A stretch of 64,000 bases of DNA, taken from NCBI RefSeq assembly GCF_002754245.1, contig NZ_PEEX01000001.1, positions 4,320,001 to 4,384,000 of the forward strand, in the 5' to 3' direction. The translations under genes were made by a program, and so were the position numbers. Positions 57,029 through 64,000 of this stretch are shown in pieces. Below the pieces are notes generated by a model. That model saw nothing but the letters and a program-made list of their open reading frames with translations, made no database searches and was not told the origin of the DNA. The first letter of the stretch is position 1. Every line of letters starts with the position of its first letter. This DNA is from Chryseobacterium sp. 52 (GTDB lineage Bacteria; Bacteroidota; Bacteroidia; Flavobacteriales; Weeksellaceae).

Positions 57029-57271
57029 ATGAAAAATCTAAAGAAATTAACAAGAAAAGAACTGGGATCCATCGGCGGAGGTGATATTGCTTATGCCTTC
57101 TGTCTGAACGGAACCTGCCCGCCAGTCTCTCCCGGATATTCATCATACTGCAGCGGTGACTTCTGCTACAAAAGCTATAACGGAAGCGGAGGTTCTGGTG
57201 GAGGTGGCTGCACTGAACCGAAGAGATTCTGCCAGGAATGGGAAACAGGATGCGGATGCGTATACCCTTAA
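57029..57271 (+). CDS. Double-glycine leader Cys-rich peptide precursor B
   Basis: 80 residues, paralogue of A. Leader MKNLKKLTRKELGSIGGG, core AFCLNGTCPPVSPGYSS to CQEWETGCGCVYP. All eight cysteines are aligned with A (25, 30, 41, 46, 61, 68, 75, 77), while the stretches between them vary, including a longer Gly loop (GSGGSGGGGC). The 20 bp before the start region (AATCAACAAATTAAAAATAT at 57001-57020) also occur before A (56682-56701), so the promoter region was copied with the gene. Confidence 0.85.
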   Translation: MKNLKKLTRKELGSIGGGDIAYAFCLNGTCPPVSPGYSSYCSGDFCYKSYNGSGGSGGGGCTEPKRFCQEWETGCGCVYP

Positions 57272-57294
57272 GATCAGAATTATCAGATACATTG

Positions 57295-57317
57295 GAGCGG
57301 TTTTTACCGCTCTTTTC
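57295..57317 (+). terminator. Terminator of peptide gene B
   Basis: GAGCGGT / ACCGCTC perfect 7-bp stem, TTTT loop, TTTT tail; same hairpin as after gene A. Confidence 0.85.
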
Positions 57318-57504
57318 ATTTTGATACCCTACAATGATATAATATAGTTTTCATACCCACTTTTTTTCAGGACTTCCTGTACATTTACTTCTAAAACTCT
57401 GGTTCCGTTACTCCGATTTGAGATTTGGCTAAGACAAAAGTAGATTTGGATACATACGCTTTCTTATAATGACGGAATTTTGCTTCAACAAAAAACAAGT
57501 CAAA

Positions 57505-58404
57505 ATGAAAATTATCGTAACAGGTTCATTAGGAAACATCAGCAAACCACTGACAAAAGAATTAATAAGCAAAGGACATTCTGTCACCGTGATCAGCAGC
57601 AGCGCTGAGAGACAATCTGAAATTGAGCATTTAGGGGCAAAAGCAGCGATTGGATCTATGGAAAATGTAGATTTTTTAACAGAAACTTTTAAAGATGCAG
57701 ATATTGTGTATGCAATGGAAGCTCTGAATGCCGGTGCTTTTTTTGATCATAGCGTTGACTTTATAGAAGCCAATACCCAAATCGGAAGAAACTACAAAGA
57801 AGCTTTTGAAAGATCGGGGCTAAAAAACATTATTCATTTAAGTAGTATTGGTGCTCATATGCGTGAAGGAAACGGAATTCTTGCCTTTCATTATAATGTA
57901 GAAAAAATATTGAATGAACTTCCGGAAGATGTTTCTATTAAATTTATGCGTCCGGTTGGGTTTTACTACAATATGTATTCATTCATTCCAACCATTAAAT
58001 CACAAGGGGTGATTATTCAGAACTATGGCGGTGATAAAAAAGAACCGTGGGTTTCCCCTCTTGATATTGCAAGTGTCGTTGCCGAGGAAGTGGAAAAACC
58101 ATTCAACGGACGAGAGGTTCGTTATATTGCAAGTGAAGAGATTTCACCTAATGATATTGCTCAAACTTTAGGGGAGGAAATAGGAAAACCGGATCTTCAA
58201 TGGCTTAGTGTTGCTGATGAAGACCTTTTAAATGGTATGGTCAATGCAGGAATGAATCCTAAAACAGCCAAGGGTTTTGTGGAAATGAATGCAGCAAGAG
58301 GAAATGGCGTTTTATATGAAGATTATGAGCAAAACAAGCCTGTTTTAGGAAAAATAAAGCTGAAGGATTTTGCCCAACAATTTTCAGCAGCTTATCATCA
58401 ATAA
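57505..58404 (+). CDS. NmrA/SDR-a7-like NAD(P)-binding protein
   Basis: 299 residues from ATG 57505 (MKIIVTGSLGNISKPLTKELI); a start 36 bp upstream gives only a poor extension. The Rossmann motif is GSLGNIS rather than GxxGxxG, as usual for NmrA-like proteins; the typical Tyr/Lys pair is absent. Later: IIHLSSIGAHMREGNGILAFHYNVE, FMRPVGFYYNMYSF. Such proteins act as quinone reductases or redox sensors. It is followed after 16 bp by an AraC regulator, which probably controls it or responds to the same signal. Confidence 0.88.
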   Translation: MKIIVTGSLGNISKPLTKELISKGHSVTVISSSAERQSEIEHLGAKAAIGSMENVDFLTETFKDADIVYAMEALNAGAFFDHSVDFIEANTQIGRNYKEAFERSGLKNIIHLSSIGAHMREGNGILAFHYNVEKILNELPEDVSIKFMRPVGFYYNMYSFIPTIKSQGVIIQNYGGDKKEPWVSPLDIASVVAEEVEKPFNGREVRYIASEEISPNDIAQTLGEEIGKPDLQWLSVADEDLLNGMVNAGMNPKTAKGFVEMNAARGNGVLYEDYEQNKPVLGKIKLKDFAQQFSAAYHQ

Positions 58405-58420
58405 TAATTAATTTTGTGAT

Positions 58421-59335
58421 ATGAAACAGCCCATCAGACTCAAAACAATCAGTGAATTTCATGAATTCCGAGGCCTGGCAAAACCCGAGCATCCGCTCAT
58501 CAGTGTGGTAGATTACAGCACCATGAAGGATGATTCAAAAGAAACTGAACTGAGCTGGGTTCTGGATTTTTATTCTATTTCAGTCAAACGAACTTCGCTT
58601 ACCAAAATAAAATACGGTCAGCAGGGATATGATTTTGATGAAGGATTCATGTTTTTTATGGCTCCGGGGCAGGTTTTCAGTATTACAAGAGATCCTAATT
58701 CAATTGCAAAACATACGGGATGGATCTTGCTCATCCATCCCGATTTTCTCTGGAACACTCCTTTGGCCAAGACCATAAAAGAATATGAATACTTTGATTA
58801 TAAAGCCAATGAAGCTTTATTTCTTTCCGAAAAAGAGGAAAATGTCATCCGTAATATTGTTGAGAATATTCATCAGGAATACCATTCCAATATTGATACA
58901 TTCAGTCAGAACATTATTATTTCACAGATTGAGACGCTGCTCAATTATTCGGAACGCTTTTATCAGCGTCAGTTTATCACGCGCAAAATTTCCAGTCATA
59001 AAATTCTTGATTCCCTGGAGGAACTACTGGCTGATTATTTTAATCACGAAGACCTCATTACGAAAGGACTTCCAAGTGTTCAGCATATCGCTGACCAACT
59101 GAATGTGTCCCCAAGTTATTTAACCGGGTTATTAAAAGTTCTTACGGGTCAGAATACGCAACAGCATATTCACGAAAAACTGATTGAAAAGGCGAAGGAA
59201 AAACTATCCACGACCCAATTGTCAATCAGTGAAATTGCGTATGAATTAGGTTTTGAGCATCCGCAATCATTCAGTAAATTATTTAAAAATAAAACCCATC
59301 TTTCGCCACTGGAATTCAGAAAGTCTTTTAGCTGA
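58421..59335 (+). CDS. AraC family transcriptional regulator
   Basis: 304 residues. The N-terminal sensory part (about 1-190) has a cupin-like segment GFMFFMAPGQVFSITRDPNS and an unusual helical stretch (NIIISQIETLLNYSERFYQRQF); the C-terminus (about 205-304) holds two helix-turn-helix units (SVQHIADQLNVSPSYLTGLLKVLTG; SISEIAYELGFEHPQSFSKLFKNKTHLSPLEFRKSF). Direct link to the NmrA-like gene (16 bp) suggests local control in response to a redox-active or xenobiotic compound (inference). Confidence 0.92.
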   Translation: MKQPIRLKTISEFHEFRGLAKPEHPLISVVDYSTMKDDSKETELSWVLDFYSISVKRTSLTKIKYGQQGYDFDEGFMFFMAPGQVFSITRDPNSIAKHTGWILLIHPDFLWNTPLAKTIKEYEYFDYKANEALFLSEKEENVIRNIVENIHQEYHSNIDTFSQNIIISQIETLLNYSERFYQRQFITRKISSHKILDSLEELLADYFNHEDLITKGLPSVQHIADQLNVSPSYLTGLLKVLTGQNTQQHIHEKLIEKAKEKLSTTQLSISEIAYELGFEHPQSFSKLFKNKTHLSPLEFRKSFS

Positions 59336-59412
59336 AAAAAAACGTTCCTATTCAAGTATATTTTTGTTATAACTAATCAAATGGTTTGAGATAAAAATAA
59401 TATATTAGTGCG

Positions 59413-60009
59413 GTGAAATATTTAGAAAAAATTCAAGGTTTACTTCCTTTAGGCTATTTATATTTAATTATCCTTGGGCTTTTAAAAGAAACTATTCTCT
59501 TTACCCAACTGCAGATCAATATCCTAAAATACTCTTCTATTACGGACATTCTGCTCAGTCCTATTTCTGATATGATTTCCAATCCGATACTGATTATTAT
59601 TGTGCTTTCGGTAGTGCTTCTTTTCTTTTCACTTCAGCTCATTCTGATCAAGAACAGTCATAAAAACTGGGCTCAGAAATTTTTAAAACCCTATATATTT
59701 AATCAGGATATAGAAAAAAGACAATTGCGGAAAGCGATGATACCAGCCTTTGCCCTATTGGCCGGATTTGAACTTCTCGCTTTATTTGTTGGGCTGGGAA
59801 TAGGTGAAGGAATGAAAATTAAAAAGAGGCTGGACAACCAGGATTTAAAGTACAATTACATCCTTACATCAACCTCTGAAAAGGATTCGACTATCTATCT
59901 CATAGACATCAACAGTACTTATTATTTTTACGTAAAAAAAGGCGAAAAACAAATCAAGATAGCTCCTGTCGGAAGCATCACTACTCTTGAAATCATCAAT
60001 AAAAAATAG
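59413..60009 (+). CDS. Uncharacterised membrane protein, GTG start
   Basis: 198 residues beginning with GTG (MKYLEKIQGLLPLGYLYLIILGLLKETILF). There are three membrane segments (about 10-27; 54-77 with LIIIVLSVVLLFFSLQLILI; and 110-127 with IPAFALLAGFELLALFVGLGIG) and a C-terminal beta domain (YNYILTSTSEKDSTIYLIDINSTYYFYVKKGEKQIKIAP). I do not recognise a family. It is a single-gene unit. The 380 bp downstream to the next gene seem non-coding. Confidence 0.7.
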   Translation: MKYLEKIQGLLPLGYLYLIILGLLKETILFTQLQINILKYSSITDILLSPISDMISNPILIIIVLSVVLLFFSLQLILIKNSHKNWAQKFLKPYIFNQDIEKRQLRKAMIPAFALLAGFELLALFVGLGIGEGMKIKKRLDNQDLKYNYILTSTSEKDSTIYLIDINSTYYFYVKKGEKQIKIAPVGSITTLEIINKK

Positions 60010-60391
60010 TACAGGAAGCAAACTGATCTCCCGTACATGCTCAGGAATTGATCCCGTTCCACAAATCATCGCTATTCTTCAGACTCTTCTTCAGGTCTGG
60101 GCTATTATTCTATTATTTAAAGTTTCTAATATCCCGAAAGCTTGCATTGAAGAGACAGAAAAACAGACGCAAGCAATACCACTAAAACCCTCAATTTATC
60201 GTGAGTTTCCTATTTTAACAATCATTCTATTTTTACTTAAAACAAAGCTAATAAACAATTATTAATAAATAATTTAAACTAAAATAAATTTATTTATTAA
60301 ATATATTCATTAAAATATTTATATCACTGGTAATTGATTATTAATCATTTTTTATTACTTTTACAAAAATCAATAAAATATTACGATAACT
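60010..60391. other. Intergenic stretch without a convincing gene
   Basis: About 380 bp of AT-rich DNA. A frame across 60010-60265 has no good start of its own and would overlap the previous gene; I do not call it. The last 60 bp hold the putative promoter of the following lipoprotein gene. Confidence 0.6.
60334..60363 (+). promoter_or_regulatory. Putative promoter of the small lipoprotein operon
   Basis: TTG (60334-60336), a 19-bp spacer, TACTTTTA (60356-60363; one mismatch from TAnnTTTG), 28 bp upstream of the ATG at 60392. Confidence 0.55.
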
Positions 60392-60760
60392 ATGAAAAGA
60401 ACATTTTTTCTACTTATGGCAAGTTTTGCATTGCTTACCTCATGCAACAATGAGAGTATTCCAACGGTAGCACAGGAAAATCTGAAAACAGAAGCTGTAC
60501 AGAATTTCAAGCGTGCCATCACAACCGTTAATAATTCTAAAGATCTTCCCCAGAGTGAAGAAAGACAGAGCTCTGACTACCAGTTTCCTCAATTAAGTGA
60601 AAAAAGAAAAGATATCCTGGTTCCTGCGGCAAAATCTCTTATAAAATCTACCGGAGTAAAAGACGAACAGATTGAGAAAGCTACCAATGGTGATAAAACC
60701 AAGATCATACTATGGGCTATGGAAATTTTCCAGGAAAACTATACAAACTCTTCTTTATAA
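60392..60760 (+). CDS. Small uncharacterised lipoprotein
   Basis: 122 residues. Lipoprotein signal MKRTFFLLMASFALLTSCNNES (lipobox LLTSC, Cys18). The mature part is a mainly helical 100-residue domain (LKTEAVQNFKRAITTVNN, PAAKSLIKSTGVKDEQIEKATN, ILWAMEIFQENY). No family recognised. The next gene, a secreted protein, follows after 27 bp, so the two are likely co-expressed. Confidence 0.72.
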   Translation: MKRTFFLLMASFALLTSCNNESIPTVAQENLKTEAVQNFKRAITTVNNSKDLPQSEERQSSDYQFPQLSEKRKDILVPAAKSLIKSTGVKDEQIEKATNGDKTKIILWAMEIFQENYTNSSL

Positions 60761-60787
60761 CCTTTACGCTTTAATTACTCAATCCAT

Positions 60788-61300
60788 ATGAAAAACATCT
60801 CACTATTCCTTTTACTATTAATTGGAACTTTTGCATACGCTCAATCAGGATCAATAACTATTTATAATTTCTCAGCGCATAGTGTTTCATACAGACTTGT
60901 GGGCACTAACGACAACAGCTACCCCATAGACTGTCAGCCTATAGTTGAAGGAACTCCTGCAACTTCACTAGCACCGTCCGCTATGGTAGCCTATTCCCAG
61001 TACAATACAAGCCATTTGGTAAATCCTCCCATCAATCAATGGGCAGTCATTTCAGATGCTATAGGAATTCCCAGCCAGACCTACAATGTATCAGGTGGCC
61101 TAACGATTGGAACTGCGATCACCTCTATCACCTCATGGCAGTCTATAAACATGAATTTTTCAAATGGGGAATTTTTACAGCTTGGAAGAGATTGCGGATA
61201 TGTGGACAGTCATCATGGAGCCTTCAACGGTTCAACGCCAAGTGGTACCACCGCAACATGGAACTATTTAGGAAATAATGTTGTTGTATTCATCAATTAA
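60788..61300 (+). CDS. Uncharacterised secreted protein
   Basis: 170 residues with a signal peptide (LFLLLLIGTFAYAQ). The mature part (SGSITIYNFSAHSVSYRLVGTNDN, CQPIVEG, LQLGRDCGYVDSHHGAFNGS, GNNVVVFIN) is all-beta with two cysteines that could form a disulfide and a His pair near the end. The strand pattern recalls small beta-sandwich lectin- or thaumatin-like domains, but I cannot name a family. It follows the lipoprotein gene and is closed by a terminator. Confidence 0.72.
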   Translation: MKNISLFLLLLIGTFAYAQSGSITIYNFSAHSVSYRLVGTNDNSYPIDCQPIVEGTPATSLAPSAMVAYSQYNTSHLVNPPINQWAVISDAIGIPSQTYNVSGGLTIGTAITSITSWQSINMNFSNGEFLQLGRDCGYVDSHHGAFNGSTPSGTTATWNYLGNNVVVFIN

Positions 61301-61328
61301 TACAATATACATTCTATACAATACAAAG

Positions 61329-61358
61329 GCAGATTCATCATATGAGTCTGCTTTTTTT
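61329..61358 (+). terminator. Terminator of the lipoprotein-secreted protein unit
   Basis: A 10-bp stem GCAGATTCAT / ATGAGTCTGC (one T-G pair), CAT loop, seven Ts, about 28 bp after the stop. Confidence 0.88.
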
Positions 61359-61409
61359 ATAAAACCATCCGGGAAGTAATAAAAATAAGAGTTCAACTGT
61401 TATTATGAT

Positions 61410-62327
61410 ATGAAAACCATCTCATTTTTTATACTTTTCTTTCTGTCTGCAATTGTGATTTCAGCTCAGAAAACCAGTCCTGCAGAATTTTTTGAAACCT
61501 CTGACCATGTTAAAATTAAATATAAAGTTTCCGGAAAAGGTGAAGCCTGCATTTATGTTCCGGGAGGTCCCGGACAAGGCTATTATTCTTTCGAACTGTT
61601 AGGCGGAAGCAGCCTTGAAAAAAACATGAAAATGGTGTATATGGATCAGCGGGGTTCCGGTGAATCAGGAACAGCAGAGAACTATCATATGGATGCCATG
61701 GTTCAGGATATTGAAGAATTAAGACAGCGTCTTAAGCTTGAAAAAGTGTTTCTGCTGGCACATTCTTTTGGAGGTATTATCGCCGTTAATTATGCTAAAA
61801 AATACCCTCAACACACAAAAGGTTTAATTCTGACTAATGTAACTCTTCATTTTCTGAACAACGAATCTGTCCAGGAGCAGATCGAATATGGTAACAGTCT
61901 TCTTCAGCAGAACAACAAAGCCGTTCCTAAAGACAGTTTATCTTCTGAGTTATCAAAAATAAGCAGTGCATTAAGAAAGAAAAGAATTGGATATAAGTTT
62001 CTGACTGAGGATATTGAAACCATCAAACAGATGGACAAAATAGATTCTCTTCATCCGAGAATCATAGATTTTGGGATGGCAGTCATCTCTAAACCTAAAG
62101 AATTTCCTGAATATTATACCGATTACGCTCCGTTGACAAAAGAGATCCATGTTCCGGTATTAATTATCACCGGAAAGAAGGATAAAGCGGTAGGCACACA
62201 GCATTACAAAACATTTCAGTTTCCTGACCAGAAAGTAGTTTCTATTGATGGAGGACATTTATTGTATTATGAAAAAAATAAGGAGTTTATCAATGCCGTC
62301 AAGCGATTTACCGATAAAGAAAAATAA
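61410..62327 (+). CDS. Secreted alpha/beta hydrolase (proline iminopeptidase-like)
   Basis: 305 residues with a signal peptide ([15 protein letters not shown]). The hydrolase motifs are [12 protein letters not shown] (oxyanion HGGPG-type loop), [10 protein letters not shown], nucleophile elbow [11 protein letters not shown], an acidic residue in [13 protein letters not shown], and the His in [12 protein letters not shown]. This is the layout of prolyl aminopeptidases and related hydrolases. Export to the periplasm fits peptide scavenging. The S41 protease gene begins about 110 bp downstream. Confidence 0.88.
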   Translation: MKTISFFILFFLSAIVISAQKTSPAEFFETSDHVKIKYKVSGKGEACIYVPGGPGQGYYSFELLGGSSLEKNMKMVYMDQRGSGESGTAENYHMDAMVQDIEELRQRLKLEKVFLLAHSFGGIIAVNYAKKYPQHTKGLILTNVTLHFLNNESVQEQIEYGNSLLQQNNKAVPKDSLSSELSKISSALRKKRIGYKFLTEDIETIKQMDKIDSLHPRIIDFGMAVISKPKEFPEYYTDYAPLTKEIHVPVLIITGKKDKAVGTQHYKTFQFPDQKVVSIDGGHLLYYEKNKEFINAVKRFTDKEK

Positions 62328-62440
62328 ATGTCAATATTTGCGAAATACCTGTTTTCAAAACTCCAATTCTTTCTATCCGGACTATGAAATTTTATCTGCG
62401 AAAAAAGCATATCTTTTCCACTGTTATTTCAAATTAAAAT

Positions 62441-64000
62441 ATGAAGAAACTCATTATCCTTTTTTTTATAATGATTAGTCAGTCATTGGTTTACGGCCAG
62501 AAAGACCAGTATACTATTTTCATTAAGACCTGGAATTTCTTAAAATACTATCATCCGGATATTGCAGGTGGAAAAACAGAGGCCGACAGCTTATTTTTAG
62601 CCACTGTTGGCAAGGTGAATCATCAACAGGATATCAATTCAGTTATTAAACTTTTATCTAAAGATCTGAATAATCAGTTTTCAGGAACTGTGGTCACCGA
62701 TCACTCAAAAGAGGTGCTGTCTGTCAATCAAGATTTTAACTGGTTTCAAAAAAATAAGAAAATCAGTTCTGAAAATAAAGCATTCCTAAACAGTGTTTAC
62801 AATCACAGATTCATTGCAGAATCTGTAAAAAAGGACAAGCCTACCGATAACAACAAGAAGGACCAGTTCACAAAGGATGAAAACCTCCCTTTAGCATACC
62901 GCTTGCTTATATTCGCAAAAATCCAGGGTTCTATCGATTATCTTTATCCTCACAAATATCTGATGCCTAAAGATTCCGATACTTACTTTAGCGATTTATT
63001 AGATCAGGTTATTCAATGCCCCTCAAGAAAGGATTTTGAGATCATCCTTGCAAAAGCAGTGGCTAAAATGGAAGACACCCACGCCTTTAGGTTTTACGAC
63101 CAGCTGAAGTATAAAAATGAAATTTTTCACCGACTTTATTTTCCTCCATTTGACTACGTTATTTTTGATGATCATATTCTAATTACCGATCTTATTTTTC
63201 CTGAAATCTGCTCTAAAGCTACTATTCACACCGGAGACAGAATCACGGAAATCAATGGTAAAAGTATTCGCCAGGTGTTGAAAGAAAAGCAGGCACTGAT
63301 TTCCACTTCCAATACTGAAACATTTCTGGATATGATGTCTGACTATCAGAGAAACCTGATATGGACAGATGATAACGCGCAAAAGGAACTGAAAATAGAG
63401 TCAAAAAAAGATCATAAAACCTATACATCAAAAGTTGATTTTATCAATTTCAAAGATAAAGAGGATCTGGCCAGGGTTACAGAATATATAAAAGGGAAGA
63501 TCCATACAAAGGACAGCTATAAAATAACCCATAAAGATATTGCCTATTTTAAAATCAATGATGCATTTAAACTTATAGAAAACACTCCGGATGAACAGCA
63601 GGATAAACATATGGACAGTATCTTTACTGAAGCTTCATCTAAAAAAATGATGGTCTTTGATATGAGAGGCTACCCGGACTGGGGAGGATTTGTATTTAAT
63701 TATATTTATAAATACTTCGCTCCTGTTGAGAATTATTTTGGATTATACTACAAACCAAATCCAAGGAATACCGGGACCTATATCCCTATCAGCTATAAAG
63801 AGTTTGGCCATTATTATCCAGACATCGAAAATAAAACAATTCACCCGTATAAAGGAAAAGTCTTCATCATCGTGAATGCTGAAACTTTAAGTATGAGCGA
63901 ATGGAATACCATGAACCTGCAGAATATTTTTCCTCAGGCGATCACCATTGGTCAGAAGACAGCGGGTGCTGACGGAGATATCACCACAGTAGCCCTTGCG
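62441..64000 (+). CDS. S41 family C-terminal-processing-type peptidase, 3' end cut by window
   Basis: ATG 62441 opens a frame of 520 codons that is still open at the window end. Signal peptide MKKLIILFFIMISQSLVYGQ, then a helical region with IFIKTWNFLKYYHPDIAGGKTEAD, typical for Bacteroidota S41 peptidases; a PDZ-like segment around IHTGDRITEINGKSI; and the protease core starting near residue 360 (DIAYFKINDAFKL, VFDMRGYPDWGG, and VNAETLSMSEW with likely catalytic Ser484, then GQKTAGADGD). It should act in the periplasm on peptide C-termini. Confidence 0.88.
   Translation, partial: MKKLIILFFIMISQSLVYGQKDQYTIFIKTWNFLKYYHPDIAGGKTEADSLFLATVGKVNHQQDINSVIKLLSKDLNNQFSGTVVTDHSKEVLSVNQDFNWFQKNKKISSENKAFLNSVYNHRFIAESVKKDKPTDNNKKDQFTKDENLPLAYRLLIFAKIQGSIDYLYPHKYLMPKDSDTYFSDLLDQVIQCPSRKDFEIILAKAVAKMEDTHAFRFYDQLKYKNEIFHRLYFPPFDYVIFDDHILITDLIFPEICSKATIHTGDRITEINGKSIRQVLKEKQALISTSNTETFLDMMSDYQRNLIWTDDNAQKELKIESKKDHKTYTSKVDFINFKDKEDLARVTEYIKGKIHTKDSYKITHKDIAYFKINDAFKLIENTPDEQQDKHMDSIFTEASSKKMMVFDMRGYPDWGGFVFNYIYKYFAPVENYFGLYYKPNPRNTGTYIPISYKEFGHYYPDIENKTIHPYKGKVFIIVNAETLSMSEWNTMNLQNIFPQAITIGQKTAGADGDITTVALA

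Noticed and set aside
59987..60265. 92-codon plus-strand frame after the membrane protein gene
   Set aside because: It starts inside the preceding gene from a TTG, has no recognisable domain and runs into AT-rich DNA; not convincing as a gene or pseudogene.
62245..62478. 77-codon plus-strand frame over the alpha/beta hydrolase end
   Set aside because: Shadow frame overlapping the hydrolase stop and the S41 start.

Overview
The window looks like chromosomal DNA of a flavobacterium of the Chryseobacterium/Elizabethkingia group (Weeksellaceae). The reasons are AT-rich sequence, near absence of Shine-Dalgarno sites, promoters of the Bacteroidota type (TTG, about 19 bp, TAnnTTTG), two proteins with a type IX secretion (T9SS) C-terminal sorting domain, gliding proteins GldB and GldC, a PafA alkaline phosphatase close to the Elizabethkingia enzyme, a Bacteroidota-type T6SS tube protein (TssD), and Flavobacteriia-type secreted proteins. 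The genus is an inference. Nothing indicates a plasmid or prophage. No rRNA or tRNA gene was seen.

Layout. 1-6.8 kb: a PLP enzyme cut by the window edge, small conserved proteins, a T9SS-exported endonuclease I, and a GIDE-LemA membrane operon. 6.9-19.0 kb, all on the minus strand: a T6SS cargo island with Hcp/TssD, VgrG, a 56-residue VgrG-linked protein, a DUF2931 lipoprotein, a DUF2235 (Tle1-like) lipase, a LysM-like protein, a PAAR-like DUF4280 protein, a 944-residue OmpA-domain protein and putative immunity partners. No core T6SS sheath, baseplate or ATPase gene is present. 19.2-24.4 kb: old yellow enzyme, cytidine deaminase, then a cobalamin riboswitch controlling a BtuB-like TonB receptor and a BtuG-like surface lipoprotein. 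24.5-31 kb: housekeeping genes (cca, tsaC, a cystathionine gamma-synthase family enzyme) and a REP/RAYT element with four repeat copies. 31-39.4 kb: gldC and gldB separated by an ABC exporter whose permease is fused to a thioredoxin domain; nadE; and a barnase / archaemetzincin / barstar operon.

39.5-50.6 kb: two tandem triplets of secreted surface-type proteins (about 415 and 265 residues). Between them lie a T9SS-sorted protein and two coupled TPR membrane proteins, the first carrying an AraC-type DNA-binding domain. 50.7-57.3 kb: three small Cys-rich peptides, two of them with double-glycine leaders, plus pafA, stand-alone enzymes, and a TetR/SDR pair with matching palindromic operators. 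57.5-64 kb: an NmrA-like reductase with an AraC regulator, uncharacterised secreted proteins, an alpha/beta hydrolase and a truncated S41 protease.

The parts most likely to hold undescribed biology are the barnase-archaemetzincin-barstar operon, the eight-Cys GG-leader peptides, the paired surface-protein arrays with their TPR regulators, the thioredoxin-fused ABC permease between gldB and gldC, and the T6SS cargo island. All functional statements rest on reading motifs and context; no database search was run.
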